From: CAYPAU01 sp964408825 | GTDB taxonomy: Bacteria > Patescibacteriota > Microgenomatia > Levybacterales > UBA12049 | Reading direction: 5' to 3' | Length of the DNA stretch: 24,036 bases | NCBI GenBank assembly: GCA_964408825.1 | Contig: CAYPAU010000013.1 | Location: 1-24,036 of the forward strand | Program-made: the position numbers and the translations under genes | Notes under the pieces: model-generated | Database searches by the model: none | The model's input: only the letters and a program-made list of their open reading frames with translations | Told to the model about the DNA's origin: nothing | Shown here: positions 20,647 to 24,036 of the stretch, piece by piece | Numbering within the stretch: the first letter of the stretch is position 1 | Layout: each line of letters begins with the position of its first letter

Positions 20647-21197
20647 GATTACTTCGAAGATTACTTCTTGTTACAGACGCATTTTATATGTTTGCAGGAG
20701 CAGTTATTGCTCCTATTTATGCACTTTTTGTAAAAGATATAGGAGGAGATTTGCTGGACGCAAGCCTGACCTTTACGGTTTATATGATAACAGCAGGAGT
20801 CGTAGTGCTTTTGCTTGGTCTTTGGGAGGATAAGGCAAGACACCAGACAAAATTTGTTATTGCAGGCTATGGAATAGGGGTAATCGGATATTTTCTTTAT
20901 CTTTTCGTAAACTCCCCATCTTCTCTTTTTATTGTTCAGGGAGTCTTGGGTTTATCAGCGGCTTTGAAAGATCCTGCCTATGACGCACTGTTTTCAAATT
21001 CAGGCGGAAAACATCTTGCTTTTGCATGGGGAGAGTGGGAGGCTGTAGATTATATAGCACTAGGAATAGGAGCTTTTATTGGAGGTTTTATTGCTTCAGA
21101 GTTTGGTTTCCCAAGCTTACTCCTTCTTATGTTTGCTTTTTCAATCGGATCTTTTACCACCTCTCTTTTTTTGCTTAAGTATAGAAACAAATTATGA
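20643..21197 (+). CDS. Half-size MFS-like membrane protein
   Basis: 184 residues with about six membrane segments, corresponding to one half of a major facilitator protein. Seen: LLLVTDAFYMFAGAVIAPIYALFVKDIGG, the loop motif LGLWEDKARHQTKFVIAGYGIG (a G..aDk.g.r-like pattern) and LKDPAYDALFSN. The GTG start overlaps the recF stop, and its own stop overlaps the next ATG, so it is locked in the recF-dehydratase operon. The C-terminus is clean (KYRNKL), so it is not obviously a frameshift product. It may dimerise or be a reduced transporter. Confidence 0.8.
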   Translation: MRLLRRLLLVTDAFYMFAGAVIAPIYALFVKDIGGDLLDASLTFTVYMITAGVVVLLLGLWEDKARHQTKFVIAGYGIGVIGYFLYLFVNSPSSLFIVQGVLGLSAALKDPAYDALFSNSGGKHLAFAWGEWEAVDYIALGIGAFIGGFIASEFGFPSLLLLMFAFSIGSFTTSLFLLKYRNKL

Positions 21198-22015
21198 AAC
21201 AGTTCGATCCACCGCAACTTAAAAAACTCTACATTCCGCCTTCGCCCTCTCATAAGGGGCAGAATGGGAAGCTTCTTCTAATAGGAGGTTCAAAGCTTTT
21301 TCATGCCGCGTCTTTGTGGTCGCTTAAAGTTGCATCCCGAATTGTGGATATGGTTTTTTATTCTTCAGTCCCCGAGAATAATCAAATTGTCCAAAAGGCA
21401 AAAGAGGAATTTAGAGACGGAATTGTTGTTAAAAGAAGCCAGCTTGAAAGTTATATAAATGAGGCCGATTGTATTCTCATAGGCCCTGGTTTGCCAAGAA
21501 AAGAAGGTCAGGAAGAAGGGGACGATGACACCAAAGAACTTACGGAGAGATTGTTAAAGACTTATCCGGGTAAGAGATGGGTGATCGACGGCGGAAGCTT
21601 GCAGGTGATTGATCCTGAAATCTTGCCAAAGAATTCAATTGTTACACCTCACCAAGGAGAGTTTAAAAAACTTTTTGGAATTAAGGCATATCCAGAAAAT
21701 GAGCTTGAAATGGCTAAAAAATATAACTGCGTTATTCTCCTAAAAGGCGAGAAGGATATTGCATGTCCGCCAGCTGGCGGATGCATCGGGGTTTCAGGCG
21801 GGAATGCGGGGATGACAAAAGGCGGGACAGGAGATGTTTTGGCAGGCTTGGTTGCGGCTTTGTATTGCAAAAATGATGCGTTTCTCTCTGCCTGCGCCGG
21901 ATCATACATAAACAAAAAAGCAGGAGAAAGTTTGTATGAAAGGGTCGGACCCTATTTTAATGCCTCAGATCTTGCTGACGAAATTCCAAAAGTGATGAAA
22001 GAACTACTCTACTAA
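21194..22015 (+). CDS. nnrD: ADP/ATP-dependent NAD(P)H-hydrate dehydratase
   Basis: 273-residue ribokinase-fold repair enzyme converting damaged NAD(P)HX back to NAD(P)H. Seen: YIPPSPSHKGQNGKLLLIGGS, DCILIGPGLPRKEG, RWVIDGGSLQVI, NSIVTPHQGEFKKLFG, CVILLKGEKD and GGNAGMTKGGTGDVLAGLVAA, with the GGTGD catalytic loop at 210-214. Only the dehydratase half is present; the epimerase domain of bifunctional Nnr is absent. A G+C palindrome at 21766-21781 inserts CPPAGG in a loop before SGGNAG. It overlaps the half-MFS gene as ATGA. A heptad array begins at its stop codon. Confidence 0.92.
   Translation: MKQFDPPQLKKLYIPPSPSHKGQNGKLLLIGGSKLFHAASLWSLKVASRIVDMVFYSSVPENNQIVQKAKEEFRDGIVVKRSQLESYINEADCILIGPGLPRKEGQEEGDDDTKELTERLLKTYPGKRWVIDGGSLQVIDPEILPKNSIVTPHQGEFKKLFGIKAYPENELEMAKKYNCVILLKGEKDIACPPAGGCIGVSGGNAGMTKGGTGDVLAGLVAALYCKNDAFLSACAGSYINKKAGESLYERVGPYFNASDLADEIPKVMKELLY
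21766..21781. repeat. Perfect 16-bp palindrome inside nnrD
   Basis: TCCGCCAGCTGGCGGA, in frame, adding about five residues to a variable loop. Same type (CCGCCA..TGGCGG) as the one upstream of mutM. Confidence 0.8.
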
Positions 22016-22076
22016 TTTTCAATTTTTAATTTTAAATTTTCATTGAAAACTTCAAATTTTAAATTTTAAATTATTA
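22014..22076 (+). repeat. Heptad array starting at the nnrD stop codon
   Basis: Nine 7-base units: AATTTTN types, two diverged units, then ATTTTAA twice and ATTATTA. The second base of the TAA stop is the first base of the array. Confidence 0.75.
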
Positions 22077-22100
22077 CTTATGTACTGGCGATTTTTAAAA

Positions 22101-22128
22101 GTCAATTGTTAACTGTCAATAGTTGTTC
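22101..22128 (-). repeat. Heptad array at the 3' end of the DUF5654-like gene
   Basis: Four units of GTNNNNN on the plus strand (gtcaatt, gttaact, gtcaata, gttgttc). It overlaps the stop codon and last codons of the minus-strand gene. Confidence 0.6.
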
Positions 22129-22395
22129 TGATTGTTTTTCAAGTTTGTGGGAAAGACTTGTAAGTTGGACAGTTACAAAGACAGCTAAAATTGTAATGAC
22201 AACTGCATAAATCAAAAGGGAAATTAAACCTGAATTGCCGGGAATCCATTTTTTAATATAACTGTTTACAAACTCCTGTATCAAACTATTCCATGCAAGA
22301 GCTGCAACTAATCCAAATCCGCTTGTTGCTAAAGTAACCATTTGCCTTACAATTTCAGTTCTAAGTCGCAGTTCCTGTTTGGTTTCTTCTGCCAT
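22102..22395 (-). CDS. DUF5654-like membrane protein
   Basis: 97 residues. Basic/acidic N-terminus ELRLRTEIVRQMVTLATSGFGLVAALAWNSLIQEFVNSYI, a second membrane segment SGLISLLIYAVVITILAVFVTVQLT, then a short charged tail. Two membrane helices and the GLVAALAWNSLIQEF pattern fit DUF5654, a family of unknown function seen in CPR bacteria and archaea. The ATG at 22395 is six bases after an extended -10 (leaderless). It is convergent with nnrD and divergent from fic. Confidence 0.8.
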   Translation of the reverse strand: MAEETKQELRLRTEIVRQMVTLATSGFGLVAALAWNSLIQEFVNSYIKKWIPGNSGLISLLIYAVVITILAVFVTVQLTSLSHKLEKQSEQLLTVNN

Positions 22396-22401
22396 GAAGA
22401 T

Positions 22402-22410
22402 ATTATAACA
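22402..22410 (-). promoter_or_regulatory. Extended -10 promoter of the DUF5654-like gene (leaderless)
   Basis: Minus strand TGTTATAAT: TATAAT at 22407-22402. The start codon is six bases downstream. Confidence 0.78.
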
Positions 22411-22430
22411 TTTTATTTTCTCGGGAAATA

Positions 22431-22439
22431 TGCGATAAT
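22431..22439 (+). promoter_or_regulatory. Extended -10 promoter of fic
   Basis: TGCGATAAT: -10 GATAAT 22434-22439. The predicted start point is near 22446, exactly where the heptad array begins, giving a leader of about 44 bases. Confidence 0.5.
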
Positions 22440-22445
22440 TGTGTT

Positions 22446-22481
22446 TAGCAACTAGCCACTAGTCGCTAGGAACTAGTCGCT
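22446..22481 (+). repeat. Heptad array and hairpin in the fic leader
   Basis: Units AGCAACT, AGCCACT, AGTCGCT, AGGAACT, AGTCGCT (22447-22481). The first part, 22446-22455 with 22459-22468, also forms a ten-base hairpin with one mismatch and a three-base loop. Confidence 0.75.
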
Positions 22482-22489
22482 TCTGGAGT

Positions 22490-23530
22490 ATGTATTTACC
22501 AAAGTTTACCATTACCAACAAAATTCTCAAAAACATTGGAATTATAGAAGCTTCCAGGGAAATTATAGATAAGGCGCCTCTTTTGCCATATTATGAGAAA
22601 AAATTTCAGGATGACGCAATGCTTCGAACTGTCCACTTTGGAACTCATATTGAGGGAAATGAACTTGATCTTTCGCAGGCAGAAAAAGTAATAATGGGTG
22701 ATAATGTTGTCGCAAGACAGCGCGACGTACAGGAAGTCATAAATTACAGAAAAGTCGTAGAGTATATAGGAGATATTAAAGATGCCAAGATTACGGAAGA
22801 TTTTATAAAAAAACTGCATGAGTTTACAGTTAGAAAGATTTTGGATGAGGAAAAAGTAGGAAAATACAGAAAAACTCAAGTTGTTATTAAAAATAGTTAC
22901 ACCGGAAAGGTGTCTTTTCGTCCGCCCCTTTCGGTAGCTATTCCAATACAGATTAATGACCTTATTGCATTTGTGAATAACCCCATGGAACAGGATATTC
23001 ATCCGGTTTTGAAAAGCGGAATTATTCATTATGAATTTGTCAGAATTCACCCCTTTATAGATGGAAACGGCAGAGTAGCAAGGGCTTTGTCTACGTTAAT
23101 TTTGTCTTTGGAGGGATATGATATCAGAAGATTTTTTTCGCTTGAAGAGTATTTTGATAAAGAGGCAGAAAGATATTATGATTCACTCCAGAGCGTTGAG
23201 AAACATGATGGAGACTTAACCAAATGGCTTGAGTACTTCACAGAAGGTCTTGCAATTGAGCTTTCGAAAATTAAGGATAAGGTAGAAAAGATTTCAATAG
23301 ACGGGAGATTACGTCAAAAATTAGGCGGTAAACCACTTCTTCTTTCAGACCGCCAGCTTAAAATAGTCGAATATATTCAAGAGACCGGTTATCTTCAAAA
23401 TAAAGCATTTGAGAGTCTTTTCCCAATGATTTCAGAGGATACTATATTAAATGAGTTGAAGGGACTTATTAAAGCAGGTATAATCCGCAAACAAGGAAAA
23501 ACAAAGGCAGCGAAATATGTGATGAAATAA
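22490..23530 (+). CDS. Fic family protein (AMPylase type)
   Basis: 346 residues. The Fic domain has the catalytic loop HPFIDGNGRVAR (residues 187-198), complete with His, acidic residue, Gly-Asn-Gly-Arg and final Arg, so AMP transfer to target proteins is expected. The N-terminal helix carries FGTHIEGNEL, the class II inhibitory motif with the key Glu; the residue four before it is Gly rather than Ser/Thr. The flap is around VGKYRKTQVVIKNSYTGKVSFRPP. The C-terminal 75 residues look like a winged helix (LSDRQLKIVEYIQETGYLQNKAFESL). The target is unknown. The start is supported by the common KFTITNKILKNIG opening; GGAG lies too close to the ATG to act normally. Confidence 0.92.
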   Translation: MYLPKFTITNKILKNIGIIEASREIIDKAPLLPYYEKKFQDDAMLRTVHFGTHIEGNELDLSQAEKVIMGDNVVARQRDVQEVINYRKVVEYIGDIKDAKITEDFIKKLHEFTVRKILDEEKVGKYRKTQVVIKNSYTGKVSFRPPLSVAIPIQINDLIAFVNNPMEQDIHPVLKSGIIHYEFVRIHPFIDGNGRVARALSTLILSLEGYDIRRFFSLEEYFDKEAERYYDSLQSVEKHDGDLTKWLEYFTEGLAIELSKIKDKVEKISIDGRLRQKLGGKPLLLSDRQLKIVEYIQETGYLQNKAFESLFPMISEDTILNELKGLIKAGIIRKQGKTKAAKYVMK

Positions 23531-23531
23531 T

Positions 23532-23933
23532 ATGGAGAGCAGAAAGGAACAATTTATTCCAAGAGAATATCTTTTAACACCCAGAGAATATCAATTAATC
23601 GGCGGAACAACGGAGGAAGGTGACTGGCCGCAAGACATACCGTTTGGAATTACACAACGCATGACGATTGCAGAAATTGCCGAGGGAAGGAGGAGACTTG
23701 CTAATTATCCAGATCCTTTTATTGGACATGCCTTGGGTTATGGCAAACCGGTTGTGATCCAATTCCCTGAGATTGACCCGGAAGATGGACATGTTTTGGG
23801 GGAGGCAAAATTTATCGGGTTTTGGGACAAAGATAAAAAAGAAGCAGTCTTAGCAGAAGACCAGGAGGAATTTGATAGGGAAATTAAGAGGAAGATCGAA
23901 GAATTAATAAGAAAGAAGAAAAATATTCTATGA
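23532..23933 (+). CDS. Uncharacterised protein between fic and DNA ligase
   Basis: 133 residues, not recognised. Soluble and hydrophilic, with an IPREYLLTPREYQLIGG opening, a central GKPVVIQFPEIDPEDGHVLGEAKFIGFWDKDKKEAV beta-rich part and a highly charged helical C-terminus. It starts one base after the fic stop and overlaps the ligase ATG, so it belongs to that operon. Confidence 0.8.
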   Translation: MESRKEQFIPREYLLTPREYQLIGGTTEEGDWPQDIPFGITQRMTIAEIAEGRRRLANYPDPFIGHALGYGKPVVIQFPEIDPEDGHVLGEAKFIGFWDKDKKEAVLAEDQEEFDREIKRKIEELIRKKKNIL

Positions 23934-24036
23934 AATTTAAGATATTGGCAGAGTACTACGAGAAACTGGAATCGACTTCAAAGAGGTTGAAATTAATAGA
24001 AATTCTTTCAAAACTTTTCAAGGAAGCAAAGGCGGA
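23930..24036 (+). CDS. ATP-dependent DNA ligase, N-terminus (cut by window end)
   Basis: The frame opens with MKFKILAEYYEKLESTSKRL and continues through IEILSKLFKEAKA to the window end, 35 codons. This matches the start of the N-terminal DNA-binding domain of archaeal-type ATP-dependent DNA ligases (M.f.eLa.yyekLE.ts.Rlem..iLa.LFkea). The ATG overlaps the preceding stop (ATGA). The catalytic lysine motif lies beyond the window. Bacteria normally rely on NAD-dependent LigA, so this would be an extra ligase or a horizontally shared one. Confidence 0.8.
   Translation, partial: MKFKILAEYYEKLESTSKRLKLIEILSKLFKEAKA

Noticed and set aside
22496..23050. 184-codon minus-strand open frame opposite fic
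   Set aside because: Its composition is that of an antisense shadow, and the Fic motif on the plus strand is complete.
1..24036. Alternative genetic code with TGA as an amino acid
   Set aside because: TGA ends many genes at ATGA/GTGA junctions exactly where homologues end.

Overview
The window looks like part of a chromosome from a small-genome candidate-phyla bacterium (CPR/Patescibacteria), most likely Microgenomates-like. This is inferred from the AT-rich sequence, tight packing with many ATGA/GTGA overlaps, a stand-alone 5'-3' exonuclease, an archaeal-type UMP kinase, the start of an ATP-dependent DNA ligase, many short uncharacterised membrane proteins, and standard use of TGA as stop. 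The lineage cannot be proven from the window. No tRNA, rRNA, CRISPR array, transposase or integrase was seen.

Layout. 1-2703: peptidoglycan precursor operon (murI 3' part, unknown gene, murD). 2724-4455: TrpR/YerC-like regulator, a terminator/attenuator-like leader, a 57-residue small protein, then trpS preceded by a duplicated stub of its own start. 4546-9448: ftsH, then membrane and surface genes (DUF5671-like, pseudopilin-like with a beta-repeat tail, a multi-pass membrane protein, an EamA transporter). 9468-10030 (minus): candidate toxin-antitoxin pair. 10064-16595: 5'-3' exonuclease, glycosyltransferase, HTH-methyltransferase fusion, second methyltransferase, MFS exporter and alpha/beta hydrolase. 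16598-18721: mutM with two upstream relics of its start, and a third methyltransferase. 18728-22015: pyrH, recF, half-size MFS protein, NAD(P)HX dehydratase. 22102-24036: DUF5654-like protein (minus), Fic protein, unknown gene, start of an ATP-dependent DNA ligase.

Three unusual layers run through these ordinary genes. (1) In-frame palindromic insertions occur inside housekeeping genes. Two, in murI and murD, are long (about 142-150 bp) and share fixed motifs at identical spacing, while their paired arms differ in sequence but stay complementary. That is covariation, and it suggests a structured mobile element comparable in behaviour to Rickettsia palindromic elements. (2) Degenerate tandem arrays with a constant period of 7 (sometimes 8) bases occur at more than a dozen places. 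Each has a different unit, and several begin at a stop codon. (3) Gene ends are duplicated: trpS and mutM carry short upstream copies of their own N-termini, and the glycosyltransferase C-terminus recurs after an inserted HTH-methyltransferase gene. These copies differ mostly at synonymous positions.

First genes of transcription units commonly have a -10 box only 6-9 bases before the start codon, so most primary transcripts should be leaderless. This rule moves two starts (ftsH to 4582, the HTH-methyltransferase to 12284), where an upstream TTG is really part of the -35 box.
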